DNA of 64,000 bases from IMCC2047 sp041395865 (GTDB lineage Bacteria; Pseudomonadota; Gammaproteobacteria; Pseudomonadales; IMCC2047), in the NCBI GenBank assembly GCA_041395865.1, contig JAWKZQ010000015.1, positions 1 through 64,000 of the forward strand, read 5' to 3'. A program made the translations under genes and the position numbers. The notes beneath the pieces were generated by a model. That model made no database searches. It was not told the DNA's origin and was given only the letters and a program-made list of their open reading frames with translations. Position 1 is the first letter of the stretch. Each line of letters opens with the position of its first letter. Shown in pieces: positions 16,559 through 25,623 of the stretch.

Positions 16559-17419
16559 TTACTCCGCTAAACCCCGTTCGGTTTTGCGGCTGCGCCAGCG
16601 GCGATTCGACCACAACCACCCTTCAGGTGCATGCTGAATCAGCGTTTCCAGCTCGCGTACATAGGTCTCGGTAATGGGGTAGGCATTGCGCTGCTTTTCA
16701 TAGGGGGGCTCGGCAATCACCTTGAAGGTAACGCGATAATAACCGCGTCGCTCCCGTTGCATGGTGACAAACACCACCGGAATCTTCACGAACTGGGCAA
16801 TTTTTTCGGGCCCGATAAAGAAACGGGTTTCACGATGCAGGAAATCGCTGGTATGGGCTTTCCCCTTTGAACGCGGTTTTTGGTCCGCCAGGATACAATA
16901 GGCACGCTGAGTGCCCTTGCGTTTGATAATCTCATTGGTAAATTCATTCAGGTCGATCGGGTCGACATTGAAGCGTGAGCGCGTGTCATACATAAACCGG
17001 TTCATCGACGCGTTATGCAGGGGCTTATAGACCACATCCAGGGGAATAGGCATTTTCAGCGCCGTGCCAAGCAGCAGCCACTCCCAGTTACAATAATGGG
17101 CCGAGAGCAGGATCATCGATTGGCCACGATCCAGAATCGGCTGCAGTGCCTCCAGGTTTGCAAAACTGACCCGTTTATCGAGGTCGGCAGGCGTCATGCT
17201 GCCCACCTTGAAAATCTCCAGCGAAACATCGCAGAAATTCCGGTAAAAGCCCTTTGCCAGCGTTTTAATTTCAGCCGGGCTCCGGTCCGGAAAAGCCTGT
17301 TGCAAATGGGAAAAAACCACTTTGCGCCGGTAACGCACCACATAATAGACACAGAAATACATCAGCGTGGATAACCCGTAAAGCAGGCCAAACGGTAATT
17401 TTGAAAGCAGTTTCGGCAT
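16559..17419 (-). CDS. LpxL/HtrB-type lipid A acyltransferase-like protein
   Basis: 286 residues with an N-terminal membrane anchor (about 7-28) and the acyltransferase motif H-x4-E in LLSAHYCNWEWLLLG. Downstream are YKPLHNASMNRFMYDTR, ILADQKPRSKGK and FFIGPEKIAQF, all family landmarks of the late acyltransferases that add acyl chains to lipid A at the inner membrane. It is slightly shorter than E. coli LpxL (306). The residue DQ-P-R replaces the more common DQ-xG-xG, so another lysophospholipid acyltransferase role is possible. It stands alone. Confidence 0.85.
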   Translation of the reverse strand: MPKLLSKLPFGLLYGLSTLMYFCVYYVVRYRRKVVFSHLQQAFPDRSPAEIKTLAKGFYRNFCDVSLEIFKVGSMTPADLDKRVSFANLEALQPILDRGQSMILLSAHYCNWEWLLLGTALKMPIPLDVVYKPLHNASMNRFMYDTRSRFNVDPIDLNEFTNEIIKRKGTQRAYCILADQKPRSKGKAHTSDFLHRETRFFIGPEKIAQFVKIPVVFVTMQRERRGYYRVTFKVIAEPPYEKQRNAYPITETYVRELETLIQHAPEGWLWSNRRWRSRKTERGLAE

Positions 17420-17658
17420 GGGTATTATTATCCGCTCAGGTAAAAAAAGCCGCCCGGGCTCCGGTCGGTTCAGGCTGCCCCATTATAGGCATGTTAGTCT
17501 TCAGGGGAAGACTGTCGAGCAGGCATCCGCCCATAAAATCCACGAACCAGCCAGAACGTCAGAAAATACCCGCCCATGAGTGAGCCGGGATTGAACCTGC
17601 GTTAAAATCCGCAGTCAGTTTTCTGACAAGTAAAATCACTCACCACAGGGAGTTTCCG

Positions 17659-20550
17659 GTGTCAAAACCCTTTTCTACGGCTATCACCACCCCCCAGAAG
17701 TTTTTAAAACCGCTGGCGCTTCTTCTTACCTTCACCTTGGCGCTGGCAGGGTGTGCCGGACAATTTCAAACGCATTCACCGACCCGTGACATCGAAAAAA
17801 GCGCAACCGACCCGCGTGATTACCTCGCCTTTCAGCTCGACAACCAGCTGAATGTACTGGTTATTTCCGATCCTGATGCAGACAAGGCGGCAGCGGCCCT
17901 CAGTGTTGCGGTGGGTAGCGGCTCCGATCCCAAAAACCGCGAAGGATTGGCTCATTTTCTCGAACATATGCTGTTTCTTGGCACCGAAAAATACCCCCAG
18001 GCCGATGCCTACCAACGCTTCATCAGCGAGCATGGCGGCTCGCACAATGCCTATACGGCCTTTGACGAAACCAATTACTTTTTTGATATCAATGCGACCG
18101 ACCTGCAACCGGCTCTAGACCGGTTTGCCCAGTTCTTCATCGCCCCGCTGTTTAACGAGGAATATGTAGAGCGGGAAAAACATGCCGTTCACTCCGAATA
18201 TCAATCCAAAATCCGCGACGACAGCCGTCTGCAATACGACATATTCAAAACCCTGAGCAACCCCGAACACCCCTTTTCGCAATTCTCCGTCGGCAGCCTG
18301 GAGACACTGGCCGATCAGCCCGGCGATCCCGTGCGCGATGACCTGCTTAACTTTTACCGAAGCCACTACTCTGCCAACCTGATGACCCTGGTGGTTCTGG
18401 GCAAGCAGTCAACCGCTGAATTGCAGCAACTGGTCACCGAGACCTTTAGCGACATTGCCAACTACAACAGCGCCCGGCCCGAATTCAAACAACCCTTGTT
18501 CAACCAACTGCCCCTGCAGGTGAACACGCAGCCCAACAAAAACCTGCGTCGCCTGGTGTTCAACTTCCCCATCCCGCCAACTCGCGAGGTTTACCAAACC
18601 AAGCCCACCTATTACCTCAGCAGTCTGTTGGGGCATGAAGGAAAAGGCAGCCTGCTTTCCTACCTCAAACAGCAGGGATGGGCCGACAGCCTCAGCGCCG
18701 GCATTAATTTTGAAAGCGACCAGCAGGCCAGCCTGCAAATCGCCATTGGCTTGACCGAGGCAGGCCTGCAACAAACCGACGCCATTGCCTCGGCACTGTT
18801 CCATACCATTCGATTGATTCGCGAGCAGGGCCTTGAGGATTGGCGCTATCAGGAGCAGGCAAAGCTGGCGGCACTGAATTTCAGGTTCCAGCAAAACAGC
18901 AACAACATACATTATGTCACCCGTCTCGCCAGTGAGCTGCATCAGGTGCCGGCGGCAAAGGTATTATCGGCACCGTACCAAATGGAGCGTTTTGATCGCG
19001 ACCTCATCCGCACTTATCTTGATGCGTTACGCCCGGACAACCTGCTCTTAATGCGGGTAGGCAAGGGGCTTGCAACCAATCAGCAGACGCAACACTTCAA
19101 CGCGCCCTATGCGGTGAAACCTATTGATAAGGCAACTCAGGAAAGCTGGTTAAAGCCGACCGAAATCGAACCGATCCAGTTACCGGCACCCAACCCCTTT
19201 GTCCCTGAAAACCTGGTTTTACTGGCAGGGAACAGTGATTCGGATAAACCTCGATTAAGCGAAACAGGTTCCGATACCCGGCTCTGGTATCGCACCGACA
19301 CCAGCTTTGATGCCCCACGCGCCGATTTTTATTTCACCCTGCGTTCGGCGCAGGTTAACCGCTCGGCCCGTAATGTTGCCCTGACCCATTTACTGGTGAA
19401 AACCATTAACGACCAGTTAAACGAGTTCAGTTACCCGGCCTCCCTGGCAGGTCTCGGTTACCAGCTTTATCCGCATGTTCGCGGTGTCAGCGTGCGTATC
19501 TCGGGTTATCAGGACAAACAAAGCGTCTTGCTCGACGAGATATTGAAGAGCCTTACCGCCCCGCAAATTGAACAGGATACCTTCAATCGCCATAAGGACG
19601 AGCTGGCCCGGCAATGGGAAAACAGCCTTAAACAAAAACCCTACCAGCAAAGCATGCAGAAGATTTCAGCGCTACTCACTGAGCCTGACTGGTCTGAAAC
19701 AGCGTTAATCGCGGCATTAGCGCCCTTAACGACAGCCGACCTGCAAGCATTCAGCAAATCGTTCCTGGATAGGCTGGATATCGAAGTGCTCGCCAACGGA
19801 AACATCGAGCCCGGCACCGCACAGGCCATGACCAAACAGCTCGATAACTACCTGGCAAACAGGCAAAAGACACAAGTACAACGGCCCCGTATCGCCCGCC
19901 TTGGCAAACAAAAACTGCTCTACCCTTTTCACACCAGCCATAGTGACCACGCGGCCACCCTGTATGTGCAGGGCAATGACAAACGCATCGCCACACGCGC
20001 TCGCTTTGCACTGCTCAACCAATTCCTGTCCGCACCCTTTTACCACGAACTGCGCACCCGCCAACAGCTCGGGTATATCGTTTTCAGCAGCCCGCTCAGC
20101 CTGATGGATGTGCCCGGCCTGGCCTTTACGGTGCAGTCGCCGAGCACGCCTGGCGAAGCGATTATCGAGGCGATCGAGCAGTTTATTGCAGACTTTGCCC
20201 TAACGGTCGAAAACCTGGATAGCGCCGGACTCGACAAACACAAACAGGCGCTGACCGGTCGTATCCTGGAAAAGGATGCCCAGTTAAGCCAGCGCAGCAA
20301 CCGCTACTGGTATGAAATTGATCGCCGTAATTTCCAGTTTGATACGCGAGAGCAACTGGTCGCCGCCATTGAACAGATCAGCCTGGCCGATTTCAAACAG
20401 GCCTATCGGGAATATCTGCTGGACCAGCCGCGCCTATTGGCAAGCATTACCACCCCCAATAACAATGAAAGCCCTGCCGTTCCCGCTCATTATCAACGGA
20501 TTGATGAAGACCAACTGGCCGCAAAAACTGATGGCTTTTTCACGGACTAA
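17659..20550 (+). CDS. M16 family zinc peptidase, pitrilysin-like lipoprotein
   Basis: 963 residues, the size of protease III. A lipobox LALAGC puts the lipidated cysteine at residue 32, so it is probably anchored in the envelope facing the periplasm. The inverted zinc motif HFLEH is at 99-103 in GLAHFLEHMLFLGTEKYP, with the third-ligand region EREKHAVHSEYQ about 70 residues later. The four-domain M16 arrangement is recognisable, with TRQQLGYIVFSS near the end. Pitrilysins degrade small peptides. The GTG start at 17659 has GGGAGTT upstream. Its 3' end overlaps sbcB by 11 bases, convergent. Confidence 0.95.
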   Translation: MSKPFSTAITTPQKFLKPLALLLTFTLALAGCAGQFQTHSPTRDIEKSATDPRDYLAFQLDNQLNVLVISDPDADKAAAALSVAVGSGSDPKNREGLAHFLEHMLFLGTEKYPQADAYQRFISEHGGSHNAYTAFDETNYFFDINATDLQPALDRFAQFFIAPLFNEEYVEREKHAVHSEYQSKIRDDSRLQYDIFKTLSNPEHPFSQFSVGSLETLADQPGDPVRDDLLNFYRSHYSANLMTLVVLGKQSTAELQQLVTETFSDIANYNSARPEFKQPLFNQLPLQVNTQPNKNLRRLVFNFPIPPTREVYQTKPTYYLSSLLGHEGKGSLLSYLKQQGWADSLSAGINFESDQQASLQIAIGLTEAGLQQTDAIASALFHTIRLIREQGLEDWRYQEQAKLAALNFRFQQNSNNIHYVTRLASELHQVPAAKVLSAPYQMERFDRDLIRTYLDALRPDNLLLMRVGKGLATNQQTQHFNAPYAVKPIDKATQESWLKPTEIEPIQLPAPNPFVPENLVLLAGNSDSDKPRLSETGSDTRLWYRTDTSFDAPRADFYFTLRSAQVNRSARNVALTHLLVKTINDQLNEFSYPASLAGLGYQLYPHVRGVSVRISGYQDKQSVLLDEILKSLTAPQIEQDTFNRHKDELARQWENSLKQKPYQQSMQKISALLTEPDWSETALIAALAPLTTADLQAFSKSFLDRLDIEVLANGNIEPGTAQAMTKQLDNYLANRQKTQVQRPRIARLGKQKLLYPFHTSHSDHAATLYVQGNDKRIATRARFALLNQFLSAPFYHELRTRQQLGYIVFSSPLSLMDVPGLAFTVQSPSTPGEAIIEAIEQFIADFALTVENLDSAGLDKHKQALTGRILEKDAQLSQRSNRYWYEIDRRNFQFDTREQLVAAIEQISLADFKQAYREYLLDQPRLLASITTPNNNESPAVPAHYQRIDEDQLAAKTDGFFTD

Positions 20551-21979
20551 GTGAACGCTGAAGTGCCTCGCCATACTGCTGGAGCTGCAGCAATAGCTCA
20601 CGCTTTGGCGAGGACAAGTCCTGCTCGGACAGCAGGCACTCGAGCTTTTTAAAGTACTCAGCCAGTGTCAGGCTGCCGCCGCCGTCAGGATCAGTCAGCC
20701 GTTGCGCCCTGAATAACTGCCAATTCGCGGCTTCCTCCGCATCCAGCGTAGCGGGATAGTTACGGGCCCGATAACGAAATAGCATTTCCGGCAAACGCGC
20801 ATCGCCAAAAGGCAGCCGCGCCTGGCTTAACTGCTCCGGGGTCATGTGCCGCAATTGCTCCATCAATTGTCGATCATGCTGGCTAAAGAAGCCCCCGCTG
20901 TAAATTGCCAGGTCCGGGTCATCAACCGTATCAAGCTGCCGCTGTGAAAACACCCTTTGCACCTTCTCCGCCAGTCCTTCGGCAACCTTTAACTTTTCCA
21001 GGTGCTGGCGACAGGCTTGCAGATCCAGGCCCAGGCGCTCAGCCACCTCGGCTGTAACAATACTGACCGGCACGACAATGGGACATTTATTCACGTGTAC
21101 CGCCTTTATCGGCACGCGCTCAATACCTTCAGGCAATTCGTCGCGGCGTGTAAAGATGCGTTCGGCTACCTGTTCGGCACTCAGTGACAGCAGGGGCTGC
21201 GGATCCACGCTCAGGTCGTAGACATAAATCGCGTTTTTGTTGGTCAGGTCCCGCGCCAGGGGCAATACAACGGCGGCACAGCCCCGCTCAGCCGGATACA
21301 TGGAAGAGATATGCAATACCGGCTTTTGCGCCAGCAGGTTAAGCTGTTGCTCCACCAACCGTTTATCGCGGTGGCGGTAAGCAAAGTCAAACAGCTTCGG
21401 CTGCTTGCGCTTAATCAGTTTTGCCATTTCAATCGTGGCCCAGACATCGGACATGGCGTCGTGTGCGGCTTCATGCGCAATACCATTGGCCGCGGTCAGG
21501 TGCTCCAGTTTAAAACTGGGGCTGCCATCCTCATGCAGGGGCCACTCAATGCCCTCCGGCCGCACCGCCCGGGTCAGGCGAACCATATCGATAATGTCCC
21601 AGCGCGAATTGCCGTTTTGCCACTCGCGCGCATAGGGGTCGTAAAAATTACGGTACAGGGTGTTACGCGTCACCTCATCGTCAAAACGGATACTGTTATA
21701 GCCCGCCACACAGGTACCGGGTTCGGAAAACTGGCGATGAATGCGGGCAATAAATTCGGCTTCAACAACCCCCTCGCGCAGCGCCTGCTGGGGCGTAATT
21801 CCGGTGATCAAACAAGCCTCGGGTTGCGGCAGCACCTCGTCGGAGGGTTGACAGAAAAAAACCTCGGGCTCGCCAATGACATTAAAGGCCTCATCGGTAC
21901 GAACACCGGCAAACTGGCAGGGCCTATCGCGGAAAGGATCGGCGCCGAAGGTTTCGAAATCGTACCAATAGAAGCTCAT
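20540..21979 (-). CDS. sbcB: Exodeoxyribonuclease I
   Basis: 479 residues, close to E. coli ExoI (475). A DEDD exonuclease domain starts at once (YWYDFETFGADP, with D7 and E9), followed by GYNSIRFDDEVTRNTLYRNFYDPY, the HDAMSDVWATI metal site and the ExoI-specific C-terminal regions. It degrades single-stranded DNA 3' to 5' in recombination and mismatch repair. It follows the pilU terminator and is likely monocistronic. Confidence 0.97.
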   Translation of the reverse strand: MSFYWYDFETFGADPFRDRPCQFAGVRTDEAFNVIGEPEVFFCQPSDEVLPQPEACLITGITPQQALREGVVEAEFIARIHRQFSEPGTCVAGYNSIRFDDEVTRNTLYRNFYDPYAREWQNGNSRWDIIDMVRLTRAVRPEGIEWPLHEDGSPSFKLEHLTAANGIAHEAAHDAMSDVWATIEMAKLIKRKQPKLFDFAYRHRDKRLVEQQLNLLAQKPVLHISSMYPAERGCAAVVLPLARDLTNKNAIYVYDLSVDPQPLLSLSAEQVAERIFTRRDELPEGIERVPIKAVHVNKCPIVVPVSIVTAEVAERLGLDLQACRQHLEKLKVAEGLAEKVQRVFSQRQLDTVDDPDLAIYSGGFFSQHDRQLMEQLRHMTPEQLSQARLPFGDARLPEMLFRYRARNYPATLDAEEAANWQLFRAQRLTDPDGGGSLTLAEYFKKLECLLSEQDLSSPKRELLLQLQQYGEALQRSLSP

Positions 21980-22032
21980 CAGCAGGGCTCACATGTGTTA
22001 AGGAAGCTTTATTGTAGGGAAAACCACACATA

Positions 22033-22060
22033 AAAAAACCCGCCAGTTGGGGCGGGTTTT
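22033..22060 (-). terminator. Intrinsic terminator after pilU
   Basis: AAAAACCCGCC-AGTTGG-GGCGGGTTTTT, 11-pair stem with a six-base loop and T-rich ends, 36 bases past the pilU stop and upstream of sbcB. Confidence 0.88.
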
Positions 22061-22095
22061 TATGAACAACCATCAGGCCTCATTATAATGGCCGG

Positions 22096-23367
22096 TTACA
22101 TGGGCGGCTCTTCATCATCCAGGGGTTGCAGCGAAAAGCCTGAAGCGGTTAGCTTTGGCTTGGGTTTAGGCGCTTCTCTGGGCGGAACGACGCCCTGCAT
22201 GGCCTGCTCGCGTAATTTCCGAAGATCATCCTTCACACTCGGTGCTTTAGGCACCTCCCTTTTCACTTCGGCAGGTTTAGGAACCGGTTGGGGCTTGCCG
22301 CCCTCCTTCTCGCCCAGGGTGATCTTCAACCGCAGGTTGTTCGCCGAATCGGCATTACGCAAAGCCTCTTCCATGCCGATTTTGCCCTGCTGGTAAAGTT
22401 CCAGCAACGCTTGGTCAAAGGTACGCATACCCGAGTTGGCGGACTTCTCCATCACCTCTTTCAGGGAGTCCACTTCACCTTTTTTAATCAGGTCGCGCAC
22501 CCGCGGCGTTCCGGTCAACACCTCAATCGCCGCAGCCCGTTTGCCGTCTACCGTGGGAATCAGGCGCTGGGAAATAATGCCGCGCAGGTTAAGGGACAGG
22601 TCGAGGAACAGCTGGTTATGACGCTCTTCGGGGAAAAAGTTGATGATACGGTCCAGGGCCTGGTTCGCATTGTTTGCGTGTAACGTGGATAAACACAGGT
22701 GTCCGGTTTCGGCAAAGGCAATCGCATGCTCCATGGTTTCACGGCTACGGATCTCACCAATCAAAATCACATCCGGCGCCTGCCGCAGCGTATTTTCCAG
22801 AGCGTCTTCATAGCTATCGGTATCCATACCCACTTCGCGCTGGTTGATGATGCTCTTCTTGTGGCGGTGCACAAATTCAACCGGGTCCTCAATGGTGATG
22901 ATATGCCCGGCACTGTTGCTGTTCCGGTGGTCAATCAGGGATGCCAGCGAGGTGGACTTACCTGAGCCCGTGCCGCCCACAAAAAGGATCAGGCCCCGCT
23001 TTTCCATCACCAGTTCAGGCAGGATATTGGGTAAGCCGAGATCCTTGTAGTAGGGAATGTCCGTCTTGATGGAACGGATAACCATGGACACTTCATTGCG
23101 CTGCTTGAAGATATTAACCCGGAACCGGCCCAGCCCCTCCTCCGAAAGCGCCAGGTTCATTTCCGGCTTATGCTCGAACTCCTTAATCTGGTCCTGATTC
23201 ATTGCCTTATAGGCAAGCTCCCTTACGCGTCCTTTGGGCAGAGACTCGTTGGCAATCGGCACTAACTGCCCCATGGTCTTGATACTGGGCGGAGCGCCGG
23301 TACTGAGATATAAATCAGAACCATCGCGGTCGATTAATACGCGAAGATAGTCTTTTAACTCCTGCAT
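22096..23367 (-). CDS. pilU: Type IV pilus retraction ATPase PilU
   Basis: 423 residues from the ATG at 23367, which has CAGGAA six bases upstream; a GTG two codons earlier is less well placed. PilT/PilU features: FRVNIFKQRNEVSMVIR, Walker A GGTGSGKST, the Asp box (IITIEDPVEFVHRHKKS), Walker B DVILIGEIR and the His box (GHLCLSTLHANNANQALDRI). The C-terminus has a Pro/Lys-rich extension (after about 345) ending DDEEPPM, more like PilU than PilT. It powers retraction of type IV pili with PilT. No pilT is adjacent, although pilTU are usually together. Confidence 0.93.
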   Translation of the reverse strand: MQELKDYLRVLIDRDGSDLYLSTGAPPSIKTMGQLVPIANESLPKGRVRELAYKAMNQDQIKEFEHKPEMNLALSEEGLGRFRVNIFKQRNEVSMVIRSIKTDIPYYKDLGLPNILPELVMEKRGLILFVGGTGSGKSTSLASLIDHRNSNSAGHIITIEDPVEFVHRHKKSIINQREVGMDTDSYEDALENTLRQAPDVILIGEIRSRETMEHAIAFAETGHLCLSTLHANNANQALDRIINFFPEERHNQLFLDLSLNLRGIISQRLIPTVDGKRAAAIEVLTGTPRVRDLIKKGEVDSLKEVMEKSANSGMRTFDQALLELYQQGKIGMEEALRNADSANNLRLKITLGEKEGGKPQPVPKPAEVKREVPKAPSVKDDLRKLREQAMQGVVPPREAPKPKPKLTASGFSLQPLDDEEPPM

Positions 23368-23520
23368 AACCACTTCCTGAATTTCGTTGTTATTGCTGAG
23401 TATTCCGGCCGCCTCGAATGAGTCGAATCGAGAACACTCGTTCTTTAAGTTAACGTTTTTCAGTATAGGCAGGATTTATAAATCTGCTAAACAGTCGTCG
23501 AAGAATTCGACAGTCAGGGG

Positions 23521-24756
23521 TTAGTAAAGTATGACCCGGTTGCGCCCGGCTTTTTTGGCACGATAAAGCGCTTTATCGGCGGCTTCCATCACAGCCAGGG
23601 GCGTTTTCAGCGACTCACTTCGGTGCGCGGCGCCCAGGCTGATCGTGACGCTCAAATCTGTTGCACCGGAAATCTTCTTGCGCAACCGTGCGCCCTTTTG
23701 TGCGTCTTTAGGCCGCCCCTGGCCACGAATTCGCATCGGGTAATTCGCCACATTTTGACGCAGTTTTTCCAAATAGGGTTTTACCTGTTGCAGAGATTTG
23801 TGTTCAAACACCAACACAAACTCCTCGCCGCCATATCGATAAGCCCGTCCGCCACCGCCGGTTTTATCGAGGTGGGAAGCGAGCATTTTCAGCACCTGAT
23901 CACCCACATCGTGACCATAGGTATCGTTAAATTTTTTAAAATGATCCACATCGACCATCACGATAATGTAATGCCCGCCCAACCTGAGAAAGCGTTCGTT
24001 CAGGGCCCGCCGCCCCAGCAGGCCGGTGAGTTCATCGCGGTAAGCCATATCGTAGGAGTGCTGTAGCAGGCATAACAGGGCGACCAGGCCCGAAACAACA
24101 AAAAGCACCACCACGATGGTCGTAGAGCCAATAAAATTGAAAGCCAGGCCCTGCGCAAGCAGGAGCACCATCAACGCATTATTCAATGGCGTGTGTCGAA
24201 AAAGCAGACGTGCAGCGATAACAATTGACGATAACAATAAACTCAACAGCACCGCATTCGGCAGGAAAACCCCGACGTCAGCAAAGAGGGTCTGCGTTAA
24301 ATAGGTCAGCTCCAGGCCCTCAAGCCATTGCCCCACATGCCCATTCATTACCTCGACAACAAGGGCAAGCTGCAAACCCAGCATGGAAACGAAAATATAG
24401 CTTTGCACGAGGCTCATGCCCCGGTCACGGAGCAACGACAGTATTGCCAGATTAATGGGGCCAAGCACACCGAGCACCAATAATAAGGACAGCTGCTGCG
24501 AAAGCTGCTGGTAGGGATAATAGCTGGTCAACGCCCAATGCAGCAGGGCCATGAAAAAGGATAAGTAGAATATTCTGCTGCGGCCAAAATACAGGCTAAT
24601 AAAGGCGCTGACGATAAAAAAACTGTAGGGCACCAAGCGTAGCGTGGCGAGCTGGTTAACGGATAAATTATGCATCAACCCCAGGCCGAAATAACCGATC
24701 AGCAGGAGCAGATACGGCGCAAAAAAGGATAACAGGGAACGATTAAAAAAACGCAA
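23521..24756 (-). CDS. Membrane-bound diguanylate cyclase (GGDEF)
   Basis: 411 residues. The first 225 form about six to seven membrane helices with no recognised sensor family. A GGDEF domain follows (about 240-411) with DVDHFKKFNDTYGHDVGDQVL, the active site GGEEF in YRYGGEEFVLVF, and the family end ADKALYRAKKAGRNRV. Active-site residues are intact, so it should make cyclic di-GMP. The RxxD inhibitory site is not visible before GGEEF. Start is TTG with GGGGTAG upstream, so the exact start is uncertain. It is divergent from nothing and preceded by pilU in the same direction, with a 147-base gap. Confidence 0.9.
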   Translation of the reverse strand: MRFFNRSLLSFFAPYLLLLIGYFGLGLMHNLSVNQLATLRLVPYSFFIVSAFISLYFGRSRIFYLSFFMALLHWALTSYYPYQQLSQQLSLLLVLGVLGPINLAILSLLRDRGMSLVQSYIFVSMLGLQLALVVEVMNGHVGQWLEGLELTYLTQTLFADVGVFLPNAVLLSLLLSSIVIAARLLFRHTPLNNALMVLLLAQGLAFNFIGSTTIVVVLFVVSGLVALLCLLQHSYDMAYRDELTGLLGRRALNERFLRLGGHYIIVMVDVDHFKKFNDTYGHDVGDQVLKMLASHLDKTGGGGRAYRYGGEEFVLVFEHKSLQQVKPYLEKLRQNVANYPMRIRGQGRPKDAQKGARLRKKISGATDLSVTISLGAAHRSESLKTPLAVMEAADKALYRAKKAGRNRVILY

Positions 24757-24843
24757 AGACTACCCCACCGTTAAACAACAACGAATTAATTATCAGTATA
24801 GTCGGATAGACCTTTTTCGACAGATATTGCTCCTTTGAAAACG

Positions 24844-25194
24844 CTAATATTTCCCTGTCTCAATCAGCATGTCGAACCTCGCCAGAACACTGATAATCCG
24901 GTTGGGATTAAAGCTCACCTGCCTAAAGCTTTCTTCGGCGATGGGGACAATACCGCTTTGCTCCGGCAAAGGCGCCTGGGTCTCGATAATCAGCTTGATT
25001 CGGGTAATAAAAACAAACTGCAGCCACTGACTAAAACGCAGCGTATCGATGCAGAATGGCTCACAGCTCATTAACGCTTCCGGGGGCGGCGGCGCAGGCT
25101 CCCAAAGTGCGCAGGCTCGTAACGCCGCCTCCAGCTCAAGAATGATATCGGCCAGTTGGCTATAGGGTTCAGGGGGGAAATGCTGGTTAACCAA
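24844..25194 (-). CDS. yqcC: YqcC family protein
   Basis: About 116 residues. Family features: LADIILELEAALRACALW, the PPPPEAL segment, CIDTLRFSQWLQFVFITRIKLII and PIAEESFR. YqcC/DUF446 proteins are small and of unknown function, often encoded beside a pseudouridine synthase. The start is hard: no ATG or GTG occurs between the phhB stop and the conserved region, and the TTG at 25194 is the best in-frame candidate, with AAGG about ten bases upstream. Translation coupled to phhB is likely, since its stop is 13 bases away. Confidence 0.8.
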   Translation of the reverse strand: MVNQHFPPEPYSQLADIILELEAALRACALWEPAPPPPEALMSCEPFCIDTLRFSQWLQFVFITRIKLIIETQAPLPEQSGIVPIAEESFRQVSFNPNRIISVLARFDMLIETGKY

Positions 25195-25207
25195 GCGTTG
25201 ATTAACC

Positions 25208-25549
25208 TTAATCCGGGTACAACTGATCCGTGCGGGCCGCCATAATAAAATCGTTTTTATGCAGGCCGCCAATTTTATGCGTCCACCAGGTGACAGTGAC
25301 TCGCCCCCATTCCGTCAGTATGGCCGGATGGTGGTTTTCGCTTTCGGCCAGCTCACCCACATCATTGGTAAAAGCCAGCGCCTGGGCAAAGTTCTTGAAC
25401 TTGAAGATTCGTTCCAGCTGCTTTTCAGCATACCGCTCCTCCACCCGCCATTCGGGCAGTTCAAGCATCAACTCGGTTAGTTCGGCATCGCTGACTTTGG
25501 GTGCGTCGGCACGACAGGCTTCACAGGCTGTTTCGATTAAATAGGTCAT
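25208..25549 (-). CDS. phhB: Pterin-4a-carbinolamine dehydratase
   Basis: 113 residues with the family active-site segment ENHHPAI and the later TVTWWTHKIGGLHKNDFIMAA, cited in two parts. It dehydrates 4a-hydroxytetrahydrobiopterin, supporting phenylalanine hydroxylase or other pterin-dependent enzymes. No phhA is in the window. A cysteine pair in ETACEACRAD near the N-terminus is common in bacterial homologues. ATG at 25549 chosen over a longer frame that lacks similarity. Confidence 0.95.
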   Translation of the reverse strand: MTYLIETACEACRADAPKVSDAELTELMLELPEWRVEERYAEKQLERIFKFKNFAQALAFTNDVGELAESENHHPAILTEWGRVTVTWWTHKIGGLHKNDFIMAARTDQLYPD

Positions 25550-25623
25550 CTTTCTGTTACCTCCTGCTTTGCTCAACAGCTCAATTTTACGCCTGTCATC
25601 CAAAGAACGACAGGCGCAAAACC